Below, in pieces: positions 1 to 5,453 of a stretch of 9,334 nt of DNA. The stretch is taken from contig JAUWWJ010000037.1 in NCBI GenBank assembly GCA_030616935.1, forward strand, positions 1 through 9,334, given 5' to 3'. The notes under the pieces were generated by a model that ran no database searches, was not told the DNA's origin, and worked only from the letters and a program-made list of their open reading frames with translations. Made by a program: the position numbers and the translations under genes. The DNA comes from Planctomycetaceae bacterium (lineage in GTDB: Bacteria; Planctomycetota; Planctomycetia; Pirellulales; UBA1268). The number at the start of each line of letters is the position of its first letter. Positions within the stretch are counted from its first letter, which is position 1.

Positions 1-855
1 ACGGGTCTCGAGAGAGTGCAAGAACTTCGAGAAGAGTGTTTTGAGATAACGAACCTGATCAGGAGAACATGATTCGTGATCCGATACTTCTTCCGCCCGA
101 TCATTGACTGGCTCATCATCAGAGGCAAAACGATTACGGTGCTGGCGGCTTTTATGAGAAATTCGGAAGAAGTGTCTCTGGATAGCGTAGGTCGCGTATG
201 TACTGAATCGATTGCCCAGAGCGAAATTGAACTTTTCAACGGAACGCATCAAGGCAACATTTCCTTCGCTGATGAGTTCATCAAAAGAGTGGCTCGGTTC
301 GTTAAATTTCTTGGCGATCGATACGACCAAGCGAAGGTTGGACGTGATAAGAATAGCCTTTACCGTCTCCGCCTCTGCAAGAATGCACTCGATTTGCTTC
401 ATTTGCTTCATTGTCGCTCGTTTAGGATCAAGACGGCTTCGCTTTTGAAGTGCTTGAAATTTCAACCAGTTCATTCTGCGAAAATAGAATTGCTCCTCAT
501 CCTTTGACAGCAGCCGCGTTTGGTACAAACTGGCCAGATATGGTGAGAGAGAACGATTCGAGGCGGACTTTTTATCCGAAGAAAAGCCTTCTAGTGGGAT
601 TTTTGCATCGGCTGGCGGTGAGTTGGCGAGTCGCTCTGCATCCTTCTCGAGAAAAACATCTCCTCCGATGTATTCAATGGCTCTGTCAAAAAGCGCTGAC
701 CTCTTATTCGAAAGGATTGTTTTTCTTCGCTTCTCAGAGGGCGAAAGACCAATGATCTTTTTTGGCTCACTCGTTTTCGAGGGCATTCTCGAGCTTCTCT
801 GAGATTGCTTTCCAGCTTTTGGAATTCGGTTATTTGGATCGGCGAGGGCAATCAC
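1..855 (-). CDS. RNA polymerase sigma-70 family factor, planctomycete type (3' end outside window)
   Basis: This protein would direct RNA polymerase to a set of promoters. I translated the minus strand by hand: 285 residues are open from GTG 855 to base 1 with no stop, so the C-terminus, including region 4, is missing. Residues 1-85 are a polar, basic extension. Residues 104-128 (PYLASLYQTRLLSKDEEQ...) match region 1.2. Residues 166-232 match region 2: NLRLVVSIAKKF (173-184), FDELISEGNVALMRSVEKF (191-209) and RFSTYATYAIQRHFFR (216-231), which cover the core-binding and -10-recognition helices. Start GTG 855 is preceded by AAGGA (868-864) at 8-nt spacing, and an in-frame TGA lies at 861-859, so no start further upstream is possible. 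The layout resembles planctomycete-specific sigma factors, recalled rather than searched. Whether it is a housekeeping or alternative sigma cannot be decided without the C-terminus. It is divergent from the photolyase gene. Confidence 0.9.
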   Translation of the reverse strand, partial: MIALADPNNRIPKAGKQSQRSSRMPSKTSEPKKIIGLSPSEKRRKTILSNKRSALFDRAIEYIGGDVFLEKDAERLANSPPADAKIPLEGFSSDKKSASNRSLSPYLASLYQTRLLSKDEEQFYFRRMNWLKFQALQKRSRLDPKRATMKQMKQIECILAEAETVKAILITSNLRLVVSIAKKFNEPSHSFDELISEGNVALMRSVEKFNFALGNRFSTYATYAIQRHFFRISHKSRQHRNRFASDDEPVNDRAEEVSDHESCSPDQVRYLKTLFSKFLHSLETR

Positions 856-863
856 GGTTCATA

Positions 864-868
864 TCCTT
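864..868 (-). promoter_or_regulatory. Ribosome binding site deciding the GTG start of the sigma gene
   Basis: AAGGA on the minus strand lies 8 nt before GTG 855. An ATG at 863-861 overlaps the site but opens a different frame that stops after ten codons, so the GTG is the supported start. Confidence 0.7.
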
Positions 869-890
869 TCTCACGAGTCCCAAGTAGGGA

Positions 891-919
891 TTTTTAACCA
901 TTAATTTTCACTATTTCAG
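891..919 (-). promoter_or_regulatory. Candidate promoter of the sigma gene
   Basis: On the minus strand CTGAAA (919-914, 4 of 6 to TTGACA) is followed after 17 nt by TAAAAA (896-891, 4 of 6 to TATAAT). Transcription would start near 884 and give a short leader that contains the AAGGA ribosome site. The -35-like hexamer lies inside the repeated motif TTACTGAAATAG. Planctomycete promoters are poorly defined, so this is only a candidate. Confidence 0.3.
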
Positions 920-922
920 TAA
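911..922 (-). repeat. 12-bp motif TTACTGAAATAG, copy 1 (facing the sigma gene)
   Basis: Read on the minus strand this is TTACTGAAATAG, identical over 12 bases to the plus-strand copy at 1086-1097. TTTTCAC at 905-911 abuts it on the plus strand. It starts about 56 bases upstream of the sigma start codon and overlaps the candidate -35 element. Confidence 0.6.
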
Positions 923-1085
923 CCGCAGTATCTGCATCGAACTAACCGGAAATTACGAATTTTATGAATAACCCATAAATCCTTCGGCAAACAGAAGATT
1001 TTCTGGGCACCCACATTTTTTGGTGATCACCCTCTCGCAAACGTCAAAATCTTGGCCCCGCACTTTCTTCCTACCCACTGATGCA

Positions 1086-1097
1086 TTACTGAAATAG
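1086..1097 (+). repeat. 12-bp motif TTACTGAAATAG, copy 2 (facing the photolyase gene)
   Basis: This is a perfect 12-base match, in inverted orientation, to the copy at 911-922. TTTTCAC follows at 1100-1106, and the same heptamer flanks copy 1. Each copy reads in the sense direction of its nearer gene. CTGAAA (1089-1094) followed after 18 nt by TACGAT (1113-1118) is a weak promoter possibility for the photolyase. Confidence 0.6.
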
Positions 1098-1196
1098 GAT
1101 TTTCACATGTCCTACGATTTTTCTAAGGCCGGTTATTGACGTAATGCACTCATCAAGTGTCTTCGTTTGATGCTCTAAAAAATTAAAAAGTTTTGA

Positions 1197-1217
1197 TGTA
1201 TTCGCATGATGAATACA
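1197..1217. promoter_or_regulatory. Operator-like inverted repeat upstream of the photolyase gene
   Basis: TGTATTC (1197-1203) and GAATACA (1211-1217) are perfect 7-bp inverted arms separated by 7 bases, 60 bases before the photolyase ATG. Spacing and symmetry suit a dimeric repressor or activator, but no specific regulator can be named. A leader hairpin is the alternative reading. Confidence 0.4.
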
Positions 1218-1277
1218 CCGCTGTTGCTACTTTCTCACACTCACTGACACATCAACTTCATATTTGCCTGAATAATT

Positions 1278-2780
1278 ATGATGAAAAAAAAATCACATTT
1301 ACTCGTATTCCCGCACCAGCTTTTCAAAAACCATCAAGGATTGAAATTGGGTTGCGACGGAGTTTCTCTCATCGAAGATGATTTGTTTTTTGGAGACCTG
1401 AAGTACCCAGCAATTTTTCATAAACAAAAGTTATGGTTGCATCGTGCATCTATGAAAAAATATGAAAAATTCTTAAAGACAAAAACAACAGAGGTGGTCT
1501 ATGTAGAACACAAAGAGAATGGAGACACACTGAATAAACACATTCAATCACTTGCCTCAAAAGGAGTTAAGAATCTTTGCGTCACAGAATCTCATGACTA
1601 CTTGCTAAAAAAACGATTGGTTGAATTGTGTAACACTAAAAACCTTCAACTTGATTTCATTCCTACACCCATGTTTATAAATTCTGATGAACTCAATCAT
1701 GCGTACCGAACAGAACGCAGCAGATGGTTTATGGCAGATTTTTATAAACATCAGCGCAAGAGACTTAACATTCTCATGAACGGTGATGAGCCGGAAGGAG
1801 GTAAGTGGTCGTACGACGAAGACAATCGCAAGAAAGTTCCTAAACAATTACTTGGCACGATTCCCTCACTGCCGACTGTTCGGCGTGATAAGATCGATAA
1901 AGAAGCAAAACTTCATGTGGAGAACAAATATTCGAAGAATTATGGTTCCATCGAAGAATTGTATTATCCAAGTTCTCACAAAGCAGCAGAGCAATGGCTG
2001 ACTCACTTCTTACACGAACGATTTCATCTCTTCGGAGATTATGAAGACGCTGTTGTTGAAAATGAGAATTGGCTTTGGCACAGCGTGCTTACTCCATTAA
2101 TGAACATTGGATTGTTAACTCCACAGCAAGTTCTTGATCAAACTTTAAAATTTTCTCAAAAGCATTCTGTCCCACTCAATTCTCTAGAAGGCTTTATTCG
2201 TCAAATCATTGGGTGGCGTGAGTTCATGAGAGCAACCTATGTCGATCATGGCATAGAGATGCGGACGAGCAATCATTGGAAACATACTCGATGTATCCCA
2301 CTGAGTTTTTATGACGGTACAACCGGGATTAGTCCAATCGATAATGTCATCCACCGAATCCTTAAGACAGGATACTGTCATCACATCGAAAGGCTAATGC
2401 TTCTTGGCGGCTTCATGTTCCTTTGTGAAATCCATCCTAATGAAATTTACAAATGGTTCATGGAAATGTTTGTTGACAGTTACGACTGGGTAATGGTTCC
2501 TAATGTCTACGCTATGAGCCAGCATGCAGATGGTGGCCTCATAACAACAAAACCATATTTTTCAGGATCATCGTACGTTAAAAAAATGAGCAACTATTCA
2601 ACTGGTGAATGGACAAAAATCTGGGATGGGCTGTATTGGCGATGGATATGGAATCACTCTGAAGAACTTTCAAAAAATCCTCGATGGGCCATGATGTGTT
2701 CCATGGCAAAGAAAATGGATAAATCAAAAAGACAACGTCACATAAACATTGCTGAAAATTTTCTTAGTAAATTACAATAA
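1278..2780 (+). CDS. Cryptochrome/photolyase family protein (DPRP / FeS-BCP type) lacking the Fe-S cysteines
   Basis: This is a probable flavin-dependent, light-driven DNA repair enzyme. The family's characterised bacterial members repair (6-4) photoproducts. The 500 residues match the usual family length. Family marks by eye are HKQKLWLHRASM (48-59) in the N-terminal antenna domain, GGKWSYDEDNRKK (174-186), SLEGFIRQIIGWREFMR (302-318), GYCHHIERLMLLGGF (365-379) with the paired active-site histidines H368-H369, and MVPNVYAMSQHADGG (406-420) with TTKPY (423-427). Canonical members bind a [4Fe-4S] cluster through four cysteines. Aligned from memory, those positions are here P353, S441, E444 and K447, and the usual CPFN before LYW is KIWD (447-450). 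ATG 1278 is followed by a second ATG at 1281, a TGA lies at 1269-1271, and no clear ribosome site is seen. G+C is lower than in neighbours (19-26 per 60 bases in sampled lines). Confidence 0.92.
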   Translation: MMKKKSHLLVFPHQLFKNHQGLKLGCDGVSLIEDDLFFGDLKYPAIFHKQKLWLHRASMKKYEKFLKTKTTEVVYVEHKENGDTLNKHIQSLASKGVKNLCVTESHDYLLKKRLVELCNTKNLQLDFIPTPMFINSDELNHAYRTERSRWFMADFYKHQRKRLNILMNGDEPEGGKWSYDEDNRKKVPKQLLGTIPSLPTVRRDKIDKEAKLHVENKYSKNYGSIEELYYPSSHKAAEQWLTHFLHERFHLFGDYEDAVVENENWLWHSVLTPLMNIGLLTPQQVLDQTLKFSQKHSVPLNSLEGFIRQIIGWREFMRATYVDHGIEMRTSNHWKHTRCIPLSFYDGTTGISPIDNVIHRILKTGYCHHIERLMLLGGFMFLCEIHPNEIYKWFMEMFVDSYDWVMVPNVYAMSQHADGGLITTKPYFSGSSYVKKMSNYSTGEWTKIWDGLYWRWIWNHSEELSKNPRWAMMCSMAKKMDKSKRQRHINIAENFLSKLQ

Positions 2781-2783
2781 TTG

Positions 2784-2816
2784 TTCTGTCATATGTGTTC
2801 GTTCATAAAAACAGAA
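2784..2816 (+). terminator. Weak candidate terminator hairpin after the photolyase gene
   Basis: TTCTGT (2784-2789) pairs with ACAGAA (2811-2816), and TATG (2792-2795) pairs with CATA (2804-2807) inside it around an 8-base loop, three bases after the stop codon. The stem is A+T-rich with an internal bulge, and only ATTT follows, so intrinsic termination would be inefficient. Confidence 0.25.
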
Positions 2817-2843
2817 ATTTCCTTATTGCATCATCAGAATATC

Positions 2844-2855
2844 TATTCATGAATA
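2844..2855. repeat. 12-bp perfect palindrome TATTCATGAATA
   Basis: This perfect palindrome lies between the converging photolyase and small secreted-protein genes. Its right half with the next bases, ATGAATACA (2849-2857), also occurs at 1209-1217 in the inverted repeat upstream of the photolyase, so related sequences flank that gene on both sides. Confidence 0.5.
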
Positions 2856-2949
2856 CATGAAGGGTATTGATGAAGAATAATGCCAATCTTGCATACACGA
2901 AGGTTTAGGAGGCAATGCAGTGACCATTTGGTCCTAAATTTCCATTCGT

Positions 2950-3348
2950 CTAAAAACTTTCTACTTCCCATGTTAACGTCTTATTTACAGCAAAAGCTTT
3001 TTGGTGTTTCCGATAGTCGCGTGTTCGACCAGGAACGTATCGGAATATTGCTTTTCCATTCACTAAGTCAAAATCAAGACGATCTTGCCCCGACCCTGCC
3101 CACATAAACAGGAGCACTCGGTGCGTCTTAAAACTCATTTGCTTTTCAATATCTTCTGCTTGCTGAAGGCCTAACAGTTTCACTGCTTCCACCTTGGAAT
3201 TTGCCGCGAATGGCGAGAGTACATTCTCTTGCGATTTTGTAGTAAGCAGGCTTTTCAATTCGAGAGGTTGCACCAGTTTGTCACCGGATGCAAGAACCTG
3301 AGAGGAAATGAGTACACCAAAACCAATTAATATTTTCTGAATTGTCAT
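2950..3348 (-). CDS. Small secreted protein of unknown function
   Basis: I do not recognise a characterised function. The product is 132 residues from ATG 3348. Residues 1-20 look like a Sec signal peptide: MTIQK, then a hydrophobic run ILIGFGVLISS, with likely cleavage after VLA (18-20). The mature part has a polar segment followed by VLLFMWAGSGQDRLDF (79-94) and FRYVPGRTRDYRKH (102-115), which look like beta-rich, family-conserved stretches. From memory, similar GSGQD and PGRTRD strings occur in uncharacterised planctomycete proteins. ATG 3348 was chosen because GGAG (3361-3358) precedes it at 9-nt spacing and the signal peptide begins there. GTG 3372 and ATG 3363 in the same frame are alternatives with poorer ribosome sites. 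It is the last of three minus-strand genes, 83 bases after the dioxygenase. Confidence 0.75.
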   Translation of the reverse strand: MTIQKILIGFGVLISSQVLASGDKLVQPLELKSLLTTKSQENVLSPFAANSKVEAVKLLGLQQAEDIEKQMSFKTHRVLLFMWAGSGQDRLDFDLVNGKAIFRYVPGRTRDYRKHQKAFAVNKTLTWEVESF

Positions 3349-3357
3349 TCCGGCGTT

Positions 3358-3361
3358 CTCC
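3358..3361 (-). promoter_or_regulatory. Ribosome binding site deciding the ATG 3348 start
   Basis: GGAG on the minus strand with a 9-nt spacer to ATG 3348. The site lies inside the reading frame that would be used from GTG 3372, so it favours the shorter protein with a clean signal peptide. Confidence 0.55.
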
Positions 3362-3431
3362 ATATTTTTCACTGATGCTTTTCTCTACATAAGAGCTACT
3401 TGATACCACATGGATGCTTTGACACGTCTAT

Positions 3432-4073
3432 CTATGCCCTTTCAAGAACAATGCGATAGTGAAAGGCACTGTCTCGCTCTCGGAGGACTTTTGCAGTCAT
3501 CAATTTCTGTTCTGCATCTGTTTTACGCTGAAGCAGACGATCTGTTTCATTGAGCGGGTGATTCGGGAAATACATCTGTGTTATCAGTTCAACAAAGCCT
3601 CGCTTCATCACCTTGAAATGGATATGCGGTGGGCGTTCCCAGCCAGGTCCGGCAGGATAGCTACCAGGCATGACCGTGTGGAAACGAAACCCGCCTGCCA
3701 TGCCACTCGGCACGATAGCCCATCCTTGAAAATCCTGATCACGTGGAGCAGGGTTTGGATCATGCGGATGGTTGTAACGACCTTCGGCGTTTGCCTGCCA
3801 GATTTCAACTGTTGCATCTTCCACTGGATTCCCTGCGGAATCATAAACCTCTCCCGTAATCCATATCTCTTTTCCCTTCGCAGGACCTCTATTTCCTGTG
3901 ACATGCGTTAGGTCAAAATCTTTGTCTTTTTGTGGCAGGATTGGATAAAAAGGTCCTTCAATTTCATGAGGAGTCGTCTGCTCCTCTGCCACTGTACGAG
4001 ACGGATACAACCAACTGGCAAATCCAACAAAAAAACCACTGGCTATGAATTGACGTCTCTTATGGTTATCCAT
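3432..4073 (-). CDS. Exported intradiol ring-cleavage dioxygenase-like protein
   Basis: The 213-residue protein resembles the protocatechuate 3,4-dioxygenase family of non-haem Fe(III) enzymes, which cleave catechol-type rings between the two hydroxyls. The N-terminus carries KRRQFIASGFFVGFASW (5-21), a twin-arginine-like signal, with possible cleavage after TVA (27-29). That suggests it folds in the cytoplasm with its metal and is then exported. The catalytic fold follows: EGPFYP (39-44), GEVYDSAGNPVEDATVEIWQ (74-93), AEGRY (96-100), GSYPAGPGWERPPHIHFKV (137-155). The expected iron ligands Tyr100, Tyr139, His150 and His152 are all present. The substrate cannot be read from sequence; no alpha subunit or other ring-degradation gene lies nearby. 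ATG 4073 has GGAGG (4088-4084) at 10-nt spacing. It lies 54 bases after pilT on the same strand, so co-transcription is possible. Confidence 0.9.
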   Translation of the reverse strand: MDNHKRRQFIASGFFVGFASWLYPSRTVAEEQTTPHEIEGPFYPILPQKDKDFDLTHVTGNRGPAKGKEIWITGEVYDSAGNPVEDATVEIWQANAEGRYNHPHDPNPAPRDQDFQGWAIVPSGMAGGFRFHTVMPGSYPAGPGWERPPHIHFKVMKRGFVELITQMYFPNHPLNETDRLLQRKTDAEQKLMTAKVLRERDSAFHYRIVLERA

Positions 4074-4083
4074 ATGACCACTT

Positions 4084-4088
4084 CCTCC
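4084..4088 (-). promoter_or_regulatory. Strong ribosome binding site of the dioxygenase gene
   Basis: GGAGG within AGGGAGGAAG on the minus strand, 10 nt before ATG 4073. It is the best match to the anti-Shine-Dalgarno sequence seen in the window. Confidence 0.7.
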
Positions 4089-4127
4089 CTGAGTAGTTGT
4101 GTAGATCTGTGACGGAACATCGACTCT

Positions 4128-5222
4128 CTACGTAGTCTGTGGATTTTCTTTTATATATGTTTCCGCGCGTAATACATCTGGCGCATGGGCTAGTAACACA
4201 TCAGCAGAAATGACTTCTTTTGCATAAAGGTCAATAAAAGACTGGGTAAGAGTCACCATGCCTTCTCGCCGCTGAGTTTGCATGATTGAGTCCAATTGAA
4301 AACTTTTATGTTCGCGAATGAGATTACGAGCAGCATTATTCAAGCGAAGTATTTCAAATGCTGCGGCACTGCCTTTACTTTTTTTACCGACAAGAGACTG
4401 TGCAATAAAGCTATTTGAGACATTCGCTATTTGTGAACGAACTTGATCCTGCTCATCTTCTGGAAACGTGGAAATAATTCGCTCTGGAATATCTGCGACA
4501 CTCGCGGAATGAACCGTTGCGAATACGAGGTGTCCAGTTTCGGCAGCCTGCATGGCCGCCTGAATCGTTTCCGTGTCTCGCATTTCTCCAACAAGAATTA
4601 CATCGGGGTCTTGCCGTAGTGCCGTCCGCAAGCCATCTGAGAACGAGTCAAAATGAGCATTTTTTTCACGGTGTGTAAAGACTGAGTGGTGTGGTGTGTG
4701 GACAAACTCAATCGGATCTTCGAGTGTCAGAATATGCTTTTGTTGATTCTGATTAATGTAATCAATCATTGCGGCAATGGTTGTCGACTTCCCGCTACCA
4801 GTCACACCTGAAACGATAACCATGCCAGTGTTTTCGAGAGATATTTTTTCGAAAATCTCAGGCATTCCAAATCCTTTGACTGTTGGAATATCCTCAGGAA
4901 CAATTCGGCAGACCACCTTAAATCCCTCAAGGCACTTTGCAAAACTTGCCCGAAGACGGCAGGATTTTTTGGTCCCAGTTCCTTTTACCTGGTAGCCACG
5001 ATCAACAGCCCCATGCTCGTCAAGTTGCCTCGAAGAACGATCATCGAGAAGGAGACTCTTTAGATCTTCGATCTGCTGGGATGAAACCTTTGGCAAGTTA
5101 ATCTGTCGAATAGCACCATCGATTCGAAACTGGGGTTCATCACCAGTCTGAAAATGTATATCAGAGGCACGGTGATGAATTGCCTTCTGAACAAATTCAT
5201 CGAGATCAAAAAGTTTTGACAT
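4128..5222 (-). CDS. pilT: Type IV pilus retraction ATPase, PilT family
   Basis: This is a cytoplasmic hexameric ATPase that powers pilus disassembly in twitching motility, adhesion or DNA uptake. The 364 residues are usual for PilT. Residues 1-110 form the N-terminal PAS-like domain (ASDIHFQTGDEPQFRIDG, 19-36). The RecA-like domain has Walker A GVTGSGKST (139-147), Asp box LTLEDPIEF (165-173), Walker B DPDVILVGEMRD (205-216) and His box GHLVFATVHSAS (230-241). AARNLIRE (297-304) corresponds to the PilT AIRNLIRE motif, which separates PilT from PilB-type assembly ATPases. ATG 5222 has GGAG (5234-5231) at 8-nt spacing. No other pilus gene is in the window. It heads a minus-strand run with the dioxygenase and the small secreted protein. 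PilU, a close paralogue, is the main alternative. Confidence 0.93.
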   Translation of the reverse strand: MSKLFDLDEFVQKAIHHRASDIHFQTGDEPQFRIDGAIRQINLPKVSSQQIEDLKSLLLDDRSSRQLDEHGAVDRGYQVKGTGTKKSCRLRASFAKCLEGFKVVCRIVPEDIPTVKGFGMPEIFEKISLENTGMVIVSGVTGSGKSTTIAAMIDYINQNQQKHILTLEDPIEFVHTPHHSVFTHREKNAHFDSFSDGLRTALRQDPDVILVGEMRDTETIQAAMQAAETGHLVFATVHSASVADIPERIISTFPEDEQDQVRSQIANVSNSFIAQSLVGKKSKGSAAAFEILRLNNAARNLIREHKSFQLDSIMQTQRREGMVTLTQSFIDLYAKEVISADVLLAHAPDVLRAETYIKENPQTT

Positions 5223-5230
5223 GCTTCCAA

Positions 5231-5234
5231 CTCC
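5231..5234 (-). promoter_or_regulatory. Ribosome binding site of pilT
   Basis: GGAG on the minus strand with an 8-nt spacer to ATG 5222. Confidence 0.6.
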
Positions 5235-5356
5235 AAGCTCTAAGTACTTTTTCTACGAGTCTCTATTCCTGCTTCCGCATAGTGTTGCTGAAAACAATGT
5301 ATATGAGAACGCAACAGGGTGATGTTCCAAAGGCTCAAATTCTCGAATGCGGCCGT

Positions 5357-5368
5357 AAGCACGTGCTT
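5357..5368. promoter_or_regulatory. 12-bp palindrome AAGCACGTGCTT between pilT and the barrel gene
   Basis: This perfect 12-bp palindrome with a CACGTG core lies 134 bases upstream of the pilT start and 85 bases upstream of the divergent GTG at 5454. It is in the right place to be an operator for either gene. TTTCTTT follows it, but a loop-free stem is a poor terminator. The bound regulator, if any, is unknown. Confidence 0.35.
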
Positions 5369-5398
5369 TCTTTGCAGATGTTCCGGAATTGCACGCCA

Positions 5399-5428
5399 TT
5401 GACAGGCTCGCTAAGGTCTCACTTACAT
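5399..5428 (+). promoter_or_regulatory. Candidate promoter of the outer-membrane barrel gene
   Basis: TTGACA (5399-5404) is a perfect -35 consensus. TTACAT (5423-5428), 18 nt later, is a poor -10 (3 of 6). The start point would lie only about 20 bases before GTG 5454, giving a very short leader. The call rests mostly on the -35. Confidence 0.25.
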
Positions 5429-5453
5429 TCCATGACCCACCTGTGGTTTTACC

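Larger units (their letters stand above)
856..1277. other. Divergent intergenic region between sigma factor and photolyase genes
   Basis: No gene is supported in these 422 bases. The stretch is A+T-rich. It holds two inverted copies of a 12-bp motif (911-922 and 1086-1097), a 10-bp palindrome GGTGATCACC (1022-1031), a loose inverted repeat CATCAA N10 TTGATG (1151-1172) and the arms TGTATTC and GAATACA (1197-1217). It must carry the promoters of both divergent genes, and its length leaves room for regulator binding on both sides. Confidence 0.6.

Noticed and set aside
76..755. Long plus-strand open frames opposite the sigma gene
   Set aside because: They are antisense to conserved sigma-70 region 2 and show no recognisable protein features of their own.
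591..851. 86-codon minus-strand ORF overlapping the sigma gene start
   Set aside because: It lies in a different frame from the sigma coding sequence, whose region 1.2 and region 2 are unmistakable; the ORF is an out-of-frame shadow.
1136..1164. TTGACG at 1136-1141 as a -35 box for the photolyase
   Set aside because: No acceptable -10 hexamer is found at 16-18 nt spacing (the bases there read GTCTTC).
2922..2933. GACC ATTT GGTC hairpin downstream of the small secreted-protein gene as a terminator
   Set aside because: The stem is only 4-5 bp and no T-run follows on the minus strand.
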